64,000 nt of DNA from Methylomicrobium sp. wino1 (GCF_003932755.1 NZ_CP024202.1:4588001-4652000); one strand, 5' to 3'; positions 39,496 through 50,181 are shown, counted from the first letter of the stretch. Made by a program: numbers and translations. The notes: generated from the letters alone by a model not told the origin.

Positions 39496-39920
39496 TGAGT
39501 TATGGACGTTTTTTAAAAATTTTTCACCATTTCGACCTAAGTATCAACGCTTATTAGATTAATTCCAGTTACCCACAAAACCTGTTGATAACTCTGTGCA
39601 TATCTTGATGATGAAAGCTTCGATGCCGCGTAATTATTACAGTTTTGTTAAATTGATCATTTTTTATACAGCCCGTATATTTTCATTAAATCAATAACTT
39701 ACTAAACAATCCCGTTTTCTGTAAGTCCTTGATTTGTGATTTTCGACCCAAAAGTCGCTTAATGCGCTTGGTGTGTATAAGCCGGTAACGGTCAAGTCAT
39801 TTTTTGATTTTTTTGCAATCGAAAAGCCTTGACAGGCTCCGAATTAACGAAAAACTTGCCGGACGCGAGCTGGCGGTTTATGTTTGGCGTTAAGAATTCC
39901 ACATACCGAGGAGATTCGCG
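39496..39920. other. Intergenic region without a recognised gene
   Basis: The 425 bases are AT-rich. They include CCTGTTGATAACTCTGTGCA (39581-39600), similar to CCTGTGGATAAATTTGTGCT at 31819-31838, and a TTGACA hexamer near 39830 without a convincing -10. I see no gene or strong hairpin. Confidence 0.5.
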
Positions 39921-40490
39921 ATGCCAAGACAAGCCATTTCCGCATCATTACGCTTGCTTTTTCTATCGAGCTTACTTGCCGCTAGTATTTCCGGTCTCGC
40001 CGCCGAAGGAGCCCAAACCATGAGCTTTAAACTTAAATCCCCAGATTTCAACGAACACGGCCCAATTGCCAAAACTTTTACCTGCGACGGAGACGATATC
40101 TCTCCGGCATTGACTTGGTCCGGAATACCGCCAAACACCAAAACACTGGCATTAATCGTCGACGACCCCGACGCACCGGACCCGAAAGCGCCGAAAATGA
40201 CCTGGGTGCATTGGGTGCTTTACAACATACCGGCATCGGCCCCCGGGCTGGCGAAAGCCGTTAGAGACGAAGAATTGCCGCCGGCTACACTACATGGCAA
40301 GAACGATTGGAAGAAAATCGGATATCGAGGACCGTGCCCGCCGACCGGCAAGCATCGTTATTTTCATAAACTCTATGCCTTAGATATCGAGCTACCTGAC
40401 CTCAATGAGCCAACCAAAGCCGAACTTGAACAGGCGATGCAAGGACATATTCTCGACAAGGCCGAATGGGTGGGAACTTACGAACGTTAG
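39921..40490 (+). CDS. YbhB/YbcL-type PEBP family protein, secreted
   Basis: The 189-residue protein belongs to the bacterial phosphatidylethanolamine-binding-protein-like family. Family markers are FTCDGDDISPALTWSGIP, the DDPDAP ligand-site motif with MTWVHWVLYNIP, and GPCPPTGKHRYFHKLYALD. An N-terminal signal peptide ends around SGLAAEG, so it is periplasmic. A good ribosome binding site GAGGAG precedes the ATG. The exact role is unknown; the fold binds anionic ligands in relatives. It is monocistronic and followed by a repeat. Confidence 0.9.
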   Translation: MPRQAISASLRLLFLSSLLAASISGLAAEGAQTMSFKLKSPDFNEHGPIAKTFTCDGDDISPALTWSGIPPNTKTLALIVDDPDAPDPKAPKMTWVHWVLYNIPASAPGLAKAVRDEELPPATLHGKNDWKKIGYRGPCPPTGKHRYFHKLYALDIELPDLNEPTKAELEQAMQGHILDKAEWVGTYER

Positions 40491-40503
40491 CTATAAAATT
40501 AGC

Positions 40504-40806
40504 TAAGGATTTCGTGAAAAATAACTTCCTGGAGTTATGAGCTTTGTCGAGGGTTCGGTAACTCGCCTGGCAGGACGCCGTGAACCCAGCACCTAAATTA
40601 TCAAAGAGAGCTAACCTCAACCAATGGATTATGGAATTTAGGTGCTGGGTGAATACGTCCTTGTAGGCTTGACGGCGGTGACTGATTGCCAAGGATGGCA
40701 TGAATGCAGATTTTGCAGGAGCAAAAATCTGCCCTGCCGCCGACACCTGCCAATCGTGCAACCGAACCGTTCAAAAATAGGGAAGTTATTTATGACCGAA
40801 TCCTAA
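40504..40806. repeat. Dispersed palindromic repeat, copy F (complete)
   Basis: This copy of about 303 bp runs in the opposite orientation to copy E. It is nearly identical to copy G at 49882-50181, with roughly a dozen differences, mostly near one end. Termini are CTAAGGATTTCGTGAAAAAT and, inverted on the right, TTAGGATTCGGTCATAAATA. It includes the nested mini-element at 40585-40649. It separates the PEBP gene from purA and is followed at about 40836 by the CGCACTTCAAATTTCGGC unit. Confidence 0.87.
40585..40649. mobile_element. 65-bp mini-element with 15-bp inverted ends
   Basis: It is the exact inverse of the element at 25740-25804, with ends CCCAGCACCTAAATT/AATTTAGGTGCTGGG. TGAA occurs directly on both sides (40581-40584 and 40650-40653). 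Confidence 0.8.
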
Positions 40807-40952
40807 TTTTATATCTAATTTTTGAAAATACCTTTCGCACTTCAAATTTCGGCAGAGCCTTAGGAGGCACCCCGGTGCCGAATTTGGATCCACGATGGGT
40901 ATATAGGGAGTAAATGAGCAGGAGGGCGCTCAGTCTTGCCGATGGAATCATA

Positions 40953-40982
40953 GAAAACGCCCGGTACAAACCGGGCGTTTTC
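40953..40982 (-). terminator. Rho-independent terminator of purA
   Basis: GAAAACGCCCGGT and ACCGGGCGTTTTC form a long GC-rich stem over a short loop, about 15 bases beyond the purA stop codon. T residues at the 3' side are in TTTTCTAT. Confidence 0.85.
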
Positions 40983-40996
40983 TATCTGGAGCTTCG

Positions 40997-42307
<1,311 letters not shown>

Positions 42308-43498
42308 TTAAGCGATAGCCCTAACAATCCAATTGGTATTATTTTTTTCCAAGATCGAAGTAAATCCAAGCTCTTTGTAGTTTCCGGTCTGTCCGGGAAG
42401 CTCCCGAATCACGGTACGGCCTTCGGCGCGTAAATCCCGAATTTTTTCGGCCAATACGCTGTCTTCGGAAGCGGGAGCAAAAATAATTTCCGGCGGCTCG
42501 AGCGGAATAATATCTTTACTCAAAACCGACAATAATTTTAAATCGGCGCTAAAACCGGTTGCAGGACGCGCCCTACCGAAGACTTCGCCAATATTGTCAT
42601 AGCGCCCGCCTCTAGCTATCTCGCGCCCTACCCCCGGCATAAAAGCCGCAAACACGACGCCGGTATGATAGCGATATCCTCTGAGTTCGGCCAAATCGAA
42701 ACTCAGCGGTAAATCAGGAAAAGTGGTCGTCAGTTGATCGGCAATCGTTTGCAAATCGGCCAAGGCCTGTTTAACGGCATCGTCGGCATCGGCAAACACG
42801 GTTCGGGCTCGCTCGAGTGTTTCATAACCACCATTGAGTTCCGGCAGCTTGAGCAACATTGTTTTCAGTTGTTCATCGAGAGCCAATCCTTCGATGAGTT
42901 CTCGAATTTCCGGTCGCGCTTTTCGCTGCAACGCGTCGAACAATGCTGCTTCGTCGGCATCGGCCAATCCTGCCTGGTCCGATAAGGCTCGATAAATACC
43001 GACATGCCCCAAGTCGAGATGAATATTTTTCAAACCAGTCATTGCCAACATTTCCAACATCAGCGAGATAACTTCGACATCGCTCTCACGACCTTCGTGA
43101 CCGTATAGCTCCGCACCGATCTGCATCGGACTGCGAGTTTTTTCTAGCGGGTCGCCAAGCGTATGCAATACCGTACCGACATAACATAACCGAGCTGGAG
43201 TACAATTATTAAGGTTATGCGCGTCGATACGCGCAACTTGCGGCGTCATATCGGCACGAATACCCAGCATTTCGCCACTAAGCTGATCGGTTAATTTAAA
43301 GGTTTGGAGATCCAAATCATGACCGGATCCGGTCAACAACGAATCCAAATAATCGATCATTGGCGTAATGACCAGCGAATATCCCCAGCACGAAAAAACA
43401 TCCAATAAATTGCGCCTGAGATTTTCCAGATGCTTGGCTTCAGCCGGCAAAACCTCTTCGATACCGTCGGGCAAAAGCCAAGTATTTTTTTGTTGCAT
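42308..43498 (-). CDS. hisZ: ATP phosphoribosyltransferase regulatory subunit
   Basis: HisZ is a catalytically inactive histidyl-tRNA-synthetase-like partner of the short form of HisG and is needed for the first step of histidine synthesis. The 396-residue chain shows the HisRS-like motif 2 region (FKLTDQLSGEMLGIRADMTPQVARI) split over the fold, CYVGTVLHT, and the glycine-rich YDNIGEVFGRARPATGFS. The position between hflC and purA is common in gammaproteobacteria. It is preceded by a hairpin terminator, so some transcripts probably end before it. Confidence 0.95.
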   Translation of the reverse strand: MQQKNTWLLPDGIEEVLPAEAKHLENLRRNLLDVFSCWGYSLVITPMIDYLDSLLTGSGHDLDLQTFKLTDQLSGEMLGIRADMTPQVARIDAHNLNNCTPARLCYVGTVLHTLGDPLEKTRSPMQIGAELYGHEGRESDVEVISLMLEMLAMTGLKNIHLDLGHVGIYRALSDQAGLADADEAALFDALQRKARPEIRELIEGLALDEQLKTMLLKLPELNGGYETLERARTVFADADDAVKQALADLQTIADQLTTTFPDLPLSFDLAELRGYRYHTGVVFAAFMPGVGREIARGGRYDNIGEVFGRARPATGFSADLKLLSVLSKDIIPLEPPEIIFAPASEDSVLAEKIRDLRAEGRTVIRELPGQTGNYKELGFTSILEKNNTNWIVRAIA

Positions 43499-43516
43499 TT
43501 TTTACGTATCCACTCA

Positions 43517-43545
43517 AACAAAACGCCCCGTAAAGACGGAGCGTT
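43517..43545 (-). terminator. Hairpin terminator between hflC and hisZ
   Basis: On the minus strand AACGCTCCGT pairs with ACGGGGCGTT (one mismatch) over a CTTT loop, followed by TTTTGTTT. It may attenuate read-through into hisZ-purA. Confidence 0.7.
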
Positions 43546-43597
43546 AGCGTTATTAACTGCCCAATCGAAACGATTGAACATTAAAATTTACCAATTT

Positions 43598-44455
43598 TTA
43601 TTTCTGAGACTTGAAGTACTTAAAGAACTCCGATTCCGGGTCGATAACCATCAAGCGATCAGAATCGCTAAATGTATCTTTATAAGCATTGATACTACGG
43701 TAAAAGCTGTAAAATTCCGAATCTCTTGTAAACGCTTTAGCATAAGTATCGGCCGAAATCGCATCGCCTTCGCCTCGCAGTTTCTCGGCTTCTCTAAAAG
43801 CTTCGGCAAGAATCACGACACGTTGTCTATCGGCATCGGATCGAATGCGTTCAGCGGCCTCGGAACCTTGAGAGCGAAACTCCCTGGCTACCCGCTCACG
43901 CTCGGCTTCCATCCTTCTAAATACGGAACTACTGACATCGGCCGGCAAATCGATACGCTTGACTTGAACATCGATGATATCGAGACCCAACTCCGCCGCG
44001 ATCTCTTTGGTTTTATCAATCAAGATTTCCCGAATGATTTTTCGGTCGGTCGCGACCAACTGCGTGATATCGCGCTTACCGAATTCGCTACGAAAGGCGT
44101 CCTTGATAATTTGATTCAGTCTTAAATTGGCCTGATTAATATCTCCGCCGACAACCGTATAAAACGCCTTGACATTACCGATACGCCATTTAACAAAAGA
44201 GTCGACGATTACGTTTTTCTTCTCGGCAGTCAAAAAACGCTCCGGCGTGGTATCCATCGTTTGAATACGATTATCGAATTTTTTGACATTATTGACTATT
44301 GGCCATTTGAAATGGATGCCAGGCTCATAGTCGTCTCTTACGATTTCACCCAACTTGAATTTAATCGCTTTTTCAGTTTCCGATACGGTAAAAATACACA
44401 TCAATCCAACGAATAGGATTGCGGCTAGACCGATTAAAAGTTTATTCAAAGTCAT
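43598..44455 (-). CDS. hflC: HflC, subunit of the FtsH-modulating complex
   Basis: HflC with HflK forms a large periplasm-facing assembly that controls the FtsH membrane protease. The 285-residue protein has an N-terminal membrane anchor (LLIGLAAILFVGLMCIFTV), a prohibitin/SPFH domain (EKAIKFKLGEI, YEPGIHFKWPIV) and a helical part with RMEAERERVAREFRSQGSEA. Its ATG overlaps the hflK stop (TAATG), showing translational coupling. Confidence 0.96.
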   Translation of the reverse strand: MTLNKLLIGLAAILFVGLMCIFTVSETEKAIKFKLGEIVRDDYEPGIHFKWPIVNNVKKFDNRIQTMDTTPERFLTAEKKNVIVDSFVKWRIGNVKAFYTVVGGDINQANLRLNQIIKDAFRSEFGKRDITQLVATDRKIIREILIDKTKEIAAELGLDIIDVQVKRIDLPADVSSSVFRRMEAERERVAREFRSQGSEAAERIRSDADRQRVVILAEAFREAEKLRGEGDAISADTYAKAFTRDSEFYSFYRSINAYKDTFSDSDRLMVIDPESEFFKYFKSQK

Positions 44456-45639
44456 TAGCGTCCCCTTCCTTCACGACCGCGAGTAGTGGTTCGAAAAACC
44501 GGATCGAGCGGCCTAGTTTGCGTCACGCTGCCGGTTTGAGGCTTTGGCGCGGATTCTTCCGTTGGAGATTGTTTAATCAATTTATCCAAGGGTAAATACA
44601 TCAAATTATTACCGCCTTTAACATCGAGGAAAACGGTATTGGAATGGGTCAATACGCTCTGCATAGACTCGATATACAAGCGATTACGCGTCACTTCGGG
44701 TGCCTTTTTGTACTCGCCGAGCAAAGCCAAGAAACGACTGGTTTCACCTTCCGCACGAGCTATCACTTGTTGTTTATAACCTTCGGCTTCCTCCAATTTT
44801 CTGGCCGCGGCGCCGCGCGCTTTTGGTATCACATCGTTCGAATAAGCTTCCGCTTCATTGATTAAACGTTGCTGATCTTCTCGAGCCTTGATCGCATCTT
44901 CAAATGCACCCTGAACTTGCTCAGGCGGTTGGGCATCCTGCAAATTGACACTGGTTATTTGGACGCCGGATTCATAAGAATCCATGACCTCCTGAATTTC
45001 CTCCCGGATTTGCGCCACAATTTCGGTACGCCCCTCGGTCAAGACAAAGTCCATTTTACTCGAACCGACCACACCGCGCTGAGCCGCTTCGGTCACCTGT
45101 TTTAGGGTAATTTCTGGACTAACGACATTGAACAAGAAATCCTTCGCATCCTTGACTTGATATTGCACAGCTAATCGGACATCGACGATGTTTTCATCTT
45201 TAGTCAACATCAATGCTTCTTTCGGCACCGATCCCAACGTTTGTTGAGCACCACCGCTACGATAACCGACTTCTATAAAGCGTTGTCGTCTGACATTGAC
45301 TAATTCGACGCTTTCGATGGGGACAGGTATGTGCCAATTCAACCCGGCCTGGGTCGTTTCGGTGTATTTACCGAAACGTGTCACAACACCGTGATTACCT
45401 TCATCTACGATGTAAAAGCCGCTAAGGCCCCATAATACGACGGCACCTCCAACAAGAAACGCGAAGCCTTTCATCGAGCCGCCAGGCGAACTACCGCCTC
45501 CACCGCCTCCGCCAAAAATTCCGCCTATCTTTTCCTGAAGCGTTCTGATCGCTTCATCCAGATCCGGAGGGCCTTTATCGTCTCCTCCACGACCGCTCCA
45601 AGGATCTTTTTTACCGCCGCCAGGCTCATTCCAGGACAT
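44455..45639 (-). CDS. hflK: HflK, subunit of the FtsH-modulating complex
   Basis: This is the partner of HflC in the inner membrane. The N-terminus is glycine-rich and charged (MSWNEPGGGKKDPW, then GGGGGGSS), followed by a membrane helix (GFAFLVGGAVVLWGLSGFYIV) and an SPFH domain (GNHGVVTRFGKYTETTQAGL). The start at 45639 is chosen for its GGAG ribosome binding site and the family N-terminus; the frame extends to 45744 without support. The product is 394 residues. It is separated from hflX by about 300 bases, so it probably has its own promoter. Confidence 0.96.
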   Translation of the reverse strand: MSWNEPGGGKKDPWSGRGGDDKGPPDLDEAIRTLQEKIGGIFGGGGGGGSSPGGSMKGFAFLVGGAVVLWGLSGFYIVDEGNHGVVTRFGKYTETTQAGLNWHIPVPIESVELVNVRRQRFIEVGYRSGGAQQTLGSVPKEALMLTKDENIVDVRLAVQYQVKDAKDFLFNVVSPEITLKQVTEAAQRGVVGSSKMDFVLTEGRTEIVAQIREEIQEVMDSYESGVQITSVNLQDAQPPEQVQGAFEDAIKAREDQQRLINEAEAYSNDVIPKARGAAARKLEEAEGYKQQVIARAEGETSRFLALLGEYKKAPEVTRNRLYIESMQSVLTHSNTVFLDVKGGNNLMYLPLDKLIKQSPTEESAPKPQTGSVTQTRPLDPVFRTTTRGREGRGR

Positions 45640-45764
45640 AGCTATGCTCCATTTGGATTTTCTTAAATTAAACATTAAAAGATGTTTATCACAGTAAAAT
45701 AAAAAATCGGTGATACGAAAAATCAACATTCGCAACCGCTTCAATTACTCAATAAACCTATAAA

Positions 45765-45793
45765 TTTAAACAAAAATTATTTTTGGCTCTCAA
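45765..45793 (-). promoter_or_regulatory. Candidate promoter of hflK-hflC
   Basis: On the minus strand TTGAGA and TTTAAA are 17 bases apart, about 125 bases before hflK. The region is AT-rich, so chance matches are likely. No other feature is seen in this gap of about 300 bases. Confidence 0.35.
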
Positions 45794-45946
45794 GTTTTAT
45801 CCTTATTTTTAAGGACTGCTTCCAATAAAAACCGCTAACAGGAAGAGAGCAACAAACATTTGGTTTACAAATCATCATCAAATCGGGGATTATCCTAAAA
45901 AAACAACCTTTATACAAACCGGCTTATCGAGATTATAATATTCATA

Positions 45947-47209
45947 CTACGCCTCCAACGTATCAAGCGATTTCAAAACACCCAAATACTTTTTATCGAT
46001 TTCGACCAGTAAATCCCATCCACCAGTATCGCTCACATCTTCCTTGAGGACCGTTCCTAAACTAAAAAGCTTCGCTCGAACATCGCCTTGAGTAGGCAAA
46101 AGATTGATCTGCCGCCGCACTTTACTGGAAGCAAAAATTTCGGCTAAAACCTGATAAAGCAAATCAACGCCAGCACCGGTTTCGGCCGACAACCAAACTC
46201 TCTGTGCATTGCCTTCATCATCCCTATCGATATGGGGCTCAATATCCGGCAACAGGTCAATTTTATTAAACACCTGCAGTTGCCTGATTTCATTCGCTTC
46301 GATATCTTCTAAAACCTGATTGACTTGGGCGATGGTTTCGTCGCGGTCTTCGGCATTGGCATCGATTACATGCAGAAGCAAATTTGCCTCGCTGGCCTCT
46401 TGTAAAGTCGACCTGAAAGCGGCAACCAACTCATGCGGCAAATGCCTAATGAATCCGACGGTATCGGCCAACACAATTTCAGCGTTATTGGGCAGTGCAC
46501 ATTGGCGCAGAGTCGGATCAAGCGTCGCGAATAACTGATCGGCCGCATAAATTTCCGCGCCGGTCATCGTATTGAATAGCGTCGACTTTCCCGCATTGGT
46601 ATACCCGACCAACGAAACCGACGGAATTTCAGCTTTTTTACGTTTACTTCGCCCTTGATGTCGCTGTTTGGCAACTTTATTCAAACGGCGTTGAATTTGT
46701 TTGATGCGAATCCCCAAAAGCCTTCGGTCGGTCTCGAGCTGCGTTTCGCCGGGGCCCCTTAAGCCAATCCCGCCTTTTTGCCGCTCCAGATGCGTCCAGC
46801 CGCGAATCAGGCGAGTGGATAAGTGCCGCAATTGAGCCAACTCGACTTGAAGCTTACCCTCGAAGGTCTGCGCGCGCTGCGCAAAAATATCCAAGATCAA
46901 ACCATTGCGATCGACCACACGAACTTCCAACGCTTTTTCGAGGTTGCGCTCTTGGCTTGGTGACAAAGGATGATTAAATAAGACGATATCGGCCGAATAA
47001 TCGCTAATAGCCTGCTTGAGCTCCTCAAGTTTGCCGGTACCGATAAAATATTTCGAATCGGGGCTTTGCCGACTGCCTGTCAACACATAAACCGGATCGG
47101 CGCCCGCAGACTTAGCCAATTCTTTCAATTCCGAAAGGTCTTCGGGTGAAGTATGTAAAGTGAGGTGAACGAGCACGGCCCGTTCACCGGCATTTGGACG
47201 CTCAAACAA
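45947..47209 (-). CDS. hflX: Ribosome-associated GTPase HflX
   Basis: HflX is a ribosome-splitting and rescue GTPase. The 420-residue protein has the N-terminal HflX domain, with the glycine-rich GGIGLRGPGETQLETDRRL segment typical of the family. The GTPase domain has G1 GYTNAGKSTLFN, G3 DTVGFIR and G4 NKID. It follows hfq by 19 bases and is presumably cotranscribed with it. Confidence 0.96.
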   Translation of the reverse strand: MFERPNAGERAVLVHLTLHTSPEDLSELKELAKSAGADPVYVLTGSRQSPDSKYFIGTGKLEELKQAISDYSADIVLFNHPLSPSQERNLEKALEVRVVDRNGLILDIFAQRAQTFEGKLQVELAQLRHLSTRLIRGWTHLERQKGGIGLRGPGETQLETDRRLLGIRIKQIQRRLNKVAKQRHQGRSKRKKAEIPSVSLVGYTNAGKSTLFNTMTGAEIYAADQLFATLDPTLRQCALPNNAEIVLADTVGFIRHLPHELVAAFRSTLQEASEANLLLHVIDANAEDRDETIAQVNQVLEDIEANEIRQLQVFNKIDLLPDIEPHIDRDDEGNAQRVWLSAETGAGVDLLYQVLAEIFASSKVRRQINLLPTQGDVRAKLFSLGTVLKEDVSDTGGWDLLVEIDKKYLGVLKSLDTLEA

Positions 47210-47228
47210 TCAAGCGCTCCTTGTATCG

Positions 47229-47468
47229 TTAATCTTCAATGAGTTCGTTATCACGGGTAATTTTGACGGGTTTTCCTGGAACGATCGTTGAAATGGCATG
47301 TTTATAAACCATTTGACTGACCGTGTTCTTCAACATAATGACATATTGATCGAACGAATCGACACGACCTTGCAGCTTGATTCCGTTCACTAAAAAAATC
47401 GATACAGGGGTATGCTCTTTTCTGAGTGTATTTAAAAAATTATCCTGCAAATTTTGCCCTTTCGACAT
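47229..47468 (-). CDS. hfq: RNA chaperone Hfq
   Basis: Hfq forms a ring that matches small RNAs to mRNAs. The 79-residue chain is the short form without a long acidic tail. It has the Sm1 segment [20 protein letters not shown] and the Sm2 segment with the YKHAISTI proximal-site motif. A perfect ribosome binding site AAGGAG precedes the ATG. A good sigma70 promoter lies about 50 bases upstream. Confidence 0.98.
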   Translation of the reverse strand: MSKGQNLQDNFLNTLRKEHTPVSIFLVNGIKLQGRVDSFDQYVIMLKNTVSQMVYKHAISTIVPGKPVKITRDNELIED

Positions 47469-47516
47469 CCGCTTTCTCCTTATTATTTTCAGCTAGCCTA
47501 AATAAACTATGAATAC

Positions 47517-47545
47517 ACTATACCAATACTTTTCAGTAAGTCTAA
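47517..47545 (-). promoter_or_regulatory. Predicted sigma70 promoter of hfq-hflX
   Basis: On the minus strand TTAGAC and TATAGT are separated by 17 bases, about 50 bases before the hfq start codon. Confidence 0.6.
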
Positions 47546-47716
47546 CTTAATTCACGGACCATTTTAACCGGTTTTTAATACGCTTGAACAATTATTAACC
47601 CATGGCACACAGATCGGACTGACCAGTCAAGCATGCCTAGGATTTTTTTATTGTCAAATGCCGGTAAGATTCATTATAAACTTGTTCATTCAAATATAAG
47701 CCTGTATGGAAAATTT

Positions 47717-48274
47717 TCAATAAACAATTTTTGAACGACTATGTAACAATTTTTCCCGACACTGTACGAAATCATCATAACTTTCCAAAAACCTAATCGG
47801 TGATACAGAAACCCGAATCTCTCGCATATCCAAAATCGTCGTCGCCCGCACATAAACAAAAGTCGGCGCATTGCCACGCAATAACGCATCCAGCATATCC
47901 TCGGCCGCATTACCATAAACACTCAGCCGGTCAAAATCTTTTCCGTGTGCGGCACTGTCCAAATAAACCGCATAATTGGGCGACGCTAACTCATTATGCA
48001 TCCAAGGTGCCGTCGCTTCGGAGACATTCGCTTTAATAATATCGGCCTTAACTCGTCTTTCCTGTAATGAGAATGTTAACGCGGACCCGGAACGATGACT
48101 AAACACAGCCGCGCCATAATTGGGAATGGTTTGTTTTAGTCGGCATTCCGACTGCCCGCTTTCCACATCCCATTTAGCTTCCATCATGGGTACTTCGTAA
48201 TAATCCGCATAAGCTTTTGCAGCCGAAGCAATCAGTAACAACGCAATTAACCCACTATAAAATTTCATATTCAT
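47717..48274 (-). CDS. MotY N-terminal-domain-like periplasmic protein
   Basis: The product has a signal peptide (MNMKFYSGLIALLLIASAAK, cut near AYA) and about 160 mature residues resembling the N-terminal domain of the sodium-motor protein MotY: YYEVPMMEAKWDVESGQSEC, then IPNYGAAVFSHRSGSALTFS. MotY in Vibrio also has an OmpA-like peptidoglycan-binding domain, which is absent here. The start at 48274 fits the signal peptide; the frame is open to 48424, inside the next gene. No flagellar gene is adjacent, so function is uncertain. Confidence 0.65.
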   Translation of the reverse strand: MNMKFYSGLIALLLIASAAKAYADYYEVPMMEAKWDVESGQSECRLKQTIPNYGAAVFSHRSGSALTFSLQERRVKADIIKANVSEATAPWMHNELASPNYAVYLDSAAHGKDFDRLSVYGNAAEDMLDALLRGNAPTFVYVRATTILDMREIRVSVSPIRFLESYDDFVQCREKLLHSRSKIVY

Positions 48275-48323
48275 AACCCGATCGTTTTGTCCATATAGGC
48301 GTTGTATCGGCAAGCCGAACGGA

Positions 48324-49106
48324 TTATTTAAGCCGATTCGTGACGAAATCTTCGACCACCTTAACGAAAGACTCGGGTTGTTCAGCATGCAACCAATGCC
48401 CGGCATTCGCAATCGTTGCGACAACCGCGTTGGGGAACAATACAGGAACGGCTTCAGGTCGAAAATAAGTGGAATTTTCTCCGGCTATGAATAATGCATC
48501 TCCGGTAAAACCCGCCATTCCCTCGACCGAAGGAAAACCGACAATATGATCGGCCGACCGTTGACAGTAATCCAGATTGATTCGCCAGGCATACTGCCCA
48601 TCTCGCAATATCAAGTTTTGCAATAAAAATTGCCTGAAGCCTATATCGGGAATCGTCTCAGACAAAAAATCGTCAGCCTGTTTACGATTCGACAACGATG
48701 CCAAAGGCAAATTGTCTAGCGCCTCGATAATACGATCGAAATTGTGTTGATAAGCGACCGGCGCGATATCCGCAACCAACAGAAGAGACAACCGCTCGGG
48801 ATAGTTGAGAGCGAACCACATCGCGGTCTTACCGCCCATGCTGTGCCCAAGCAAGGTAGCCGATTCCAAATCCAGACGATCCATGAATGCCGCCAAATCG
48901 GAGGCCATCAGGGGATAGTCCATCCGCTCGGCATGGGGCGACGCACCATGATTGCGTTGATCTGGAACATAAACGCGGAAACGCCCGGACAACCGCTTGG
49001 CAATTTGCCGCCAGTTGCGTGACGAAGCCAAAAAGCCGTGCAAGATCACCAACGGCGGCGCATGTTCTTCGCCGAAAACCTCGTAATAGAGTTCGATAGG
49101 ATTCAT
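48324..49106 (-). CDS. YbfF-type alpha/beta hydrolase (esterase)
   Basis: The 260-residue protein has the oxyanion segment VILHGFLASSRNWRQIA, the nucleophile elbow LGHSMGGKTAM and the late histidine NAGHWLHAEQPE, with the family signature DQRNHGASPH. These match the YbfF/BioH-like esterase group; the substrate is unknown. The start at 49106 (MNPIELYYEVFGEE) is chosen over an upstream start at 49160 that overlaps the preceding gene. It lies two bases after the DUF445 gene. Confidence 0.85.
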   Translation of the reverse strand: MNPIELYYEVFGEEHAPPLVILHGFLASSRNWRQIAKRLSGRFRVYVPDQRNHGASPHAERMDYPLMASDLAAFMDRLDLESATLLGHSMGGKTAMWFALNYPERLSLLLVADIAPVAYQHNFDRIIEALDNLPLASLSNRKQADDFLSETIPDIGFRQFLLQNLILRDGQYAWRINLDYCQRSADHIVGFPSVEGMAGFTGDALFIAGENSTYFRPEAVPVLFPNAVVATIANAGHWLHAEQPESFVKVVEDFVTNRLK

Positions 49107-49108
49107 GA

Positions 49109-49831
49109 TTATACAAAACTGAATGCAGCACCAATCAAGCCGCCGAAAACGCCGCCCCAAACCACAAGCCAGCCTAAGTGTTGACGGATAATGGTCTGCA
49201 CGATCTCCTTGACTAGCTGAGGCGTTAATTGATTCAAGCGTTTATCAATAACGGTCTCGATTTTGTCAACAATATCCTCGCCAATCTTATGGGCGTCCAA
49301 GCTATGACGTAAAGCTTCTTTGAAGCGCTCCGATTCGACCGTTTCGGTCAAAATGAGCTTCATTTTCTCAGTAAAAGGCTCCTTGAGCGGCTTTAATGCT
49401 TCTTCTCCGCCCATCATCAACAACATGCCGCCGAACGAAGAATTCATGATAGAAGCCACCAGGCCTTCGTAAACCCGGTCATAATCGACCGAATTTAGTA
49501 TCGGCTGCAAATTCAATACCTTGCCGCCCTCTCGCTCTTCTTTCTCGATAAATTGCTCGACATTTTCGACGGTAAAAAACTGCTGCATCATCAGCAGCTT
49601 GATCGACGATTTAAACTCCTCGAAACGATTAGGAATGACACCGGAACCATATAACAACGGTACTTTTTCAAATAACATATGCACAGCCAGCCAATTGGTA
49701 ATCGCACCCGACAATGCAAAAAAACCGATCGCTTTCATTAAATCTTGCTGTACCGGGCATACATAGCCGGTAACAACGATCAAAACCGCAAGCAAGTTCG
49801 TGATTAAACTTTTGTTGAATAACTTTTTCAT
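49109..49831 (-). CDS. DUF445-family membrane protein
   Basis: The 240-residue protein has an N-terminal membrane helix (LITNLLAVLIVVTGYVCP) and a C-terminal one (LGWLVVWGGVFGGLIGAAF). Between them is the conserved block GAITNWLAVHMLFEKVPLLY followed by GSGVIPNRFEEFK, typical of DUF445. The biochemical function is unknown. It leads the short operon with the esterase. A complete dispersed repeat lies directly upstream, so its promoter may be within or next to that repeat. Confidence 0.85.
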   Translation of the reverse strand: MKKLFNKSLITNLLAVLIVVTGYVCPVQQDLMKAIGFFALSGAITNWLAVHMLFEKVPLLYGSGVIPNRFEEFKSSIKLLMMQQFFTVENVEQFIEKEEREGGKVLNLQPILNSVDYDRVYEGLVASIMNSSFGGMLLMMGGEEALKPLKEPFTEKMKLILTETVESERFKEALRHSLDAHKIGEDIVDKIETVIDKRLNQLTPQLVKEIVQTIIRQHLGWLVVWGGVFGGLIGAAFSFV

Positions 49832-49881
49832 GATGATTTAAACAATAATAATTTTTTCGATGGTCGCAGTATCCGGGCCTA

Positions 49882-50181
49882 TGGATTTCGCGAAAAATAA
49901 CTTCCTGGAGTTATGAGCTTTGCCGAGAGTTCGGTAACTCGCCTGGCAGGACGCCGTGAACCCAGCACCTAAATTATCAAAGAGAGCTAACCTCAACCAA
50001 TGGATTATGGAATTTAGGTGCTGGGTGAATACGTCCTTGTAGGCTTGACGGCGGCGACTGATTGCCAAGGATGGCATGAATGCAGATTTTGCAGGAGCAA
50101 AAATCTGCCCTGCCGCCGACACCTGCCAATCGAGTTATCAAACCCTCCAAAAATAGGGAAGTTATTTATGACCAAATCCTA
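49882..50181. repeat. Dispersed palindromic repeat, copy G (complete)
   Basis: This 300-bp copy has the same orientation and nearly the same sequence as copy F at 40504-40806. Termini are ATGGATTTCGCGAAAAATAA and, inverted on the right, TAGGATTTGGTCATAAATAA. It contains the mini-element at 49961-50025. It lies between the DUF445 gene and the convergent end of the flavoprotein gene. Confidence 0.87.
49961..50025. mobile_element. 65-bp mini-element with 15-bp inverted ends
   Basis: It is identical in sequence and orientation to the one at 40585-40649. TGAA flanks it directly on both sides (49957-49960 and 50026-50029). Confidence 0.8.

Noticed and set aside
39581-39604. CCTGTTGATAACTCTGTGCA, resembling DnaA-box or dif-like sequence.
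   Set aside because: There is only one partial DnaA-box-like match, no dnaA/dnaN nearby, and no 28-base dif symmetry. A similar string at 31819 makes a small repeat more likely.
40402-40761. A 119-codon minus-strand frame, with near-identical frames at 49838-50122, 25631-25831 and 35056-35280.
   Set aside because: They are translations of the dispersed palindromic repeats. Similarity among them comes from the DNA repeat, and there is no start or ribosome binding site logic.
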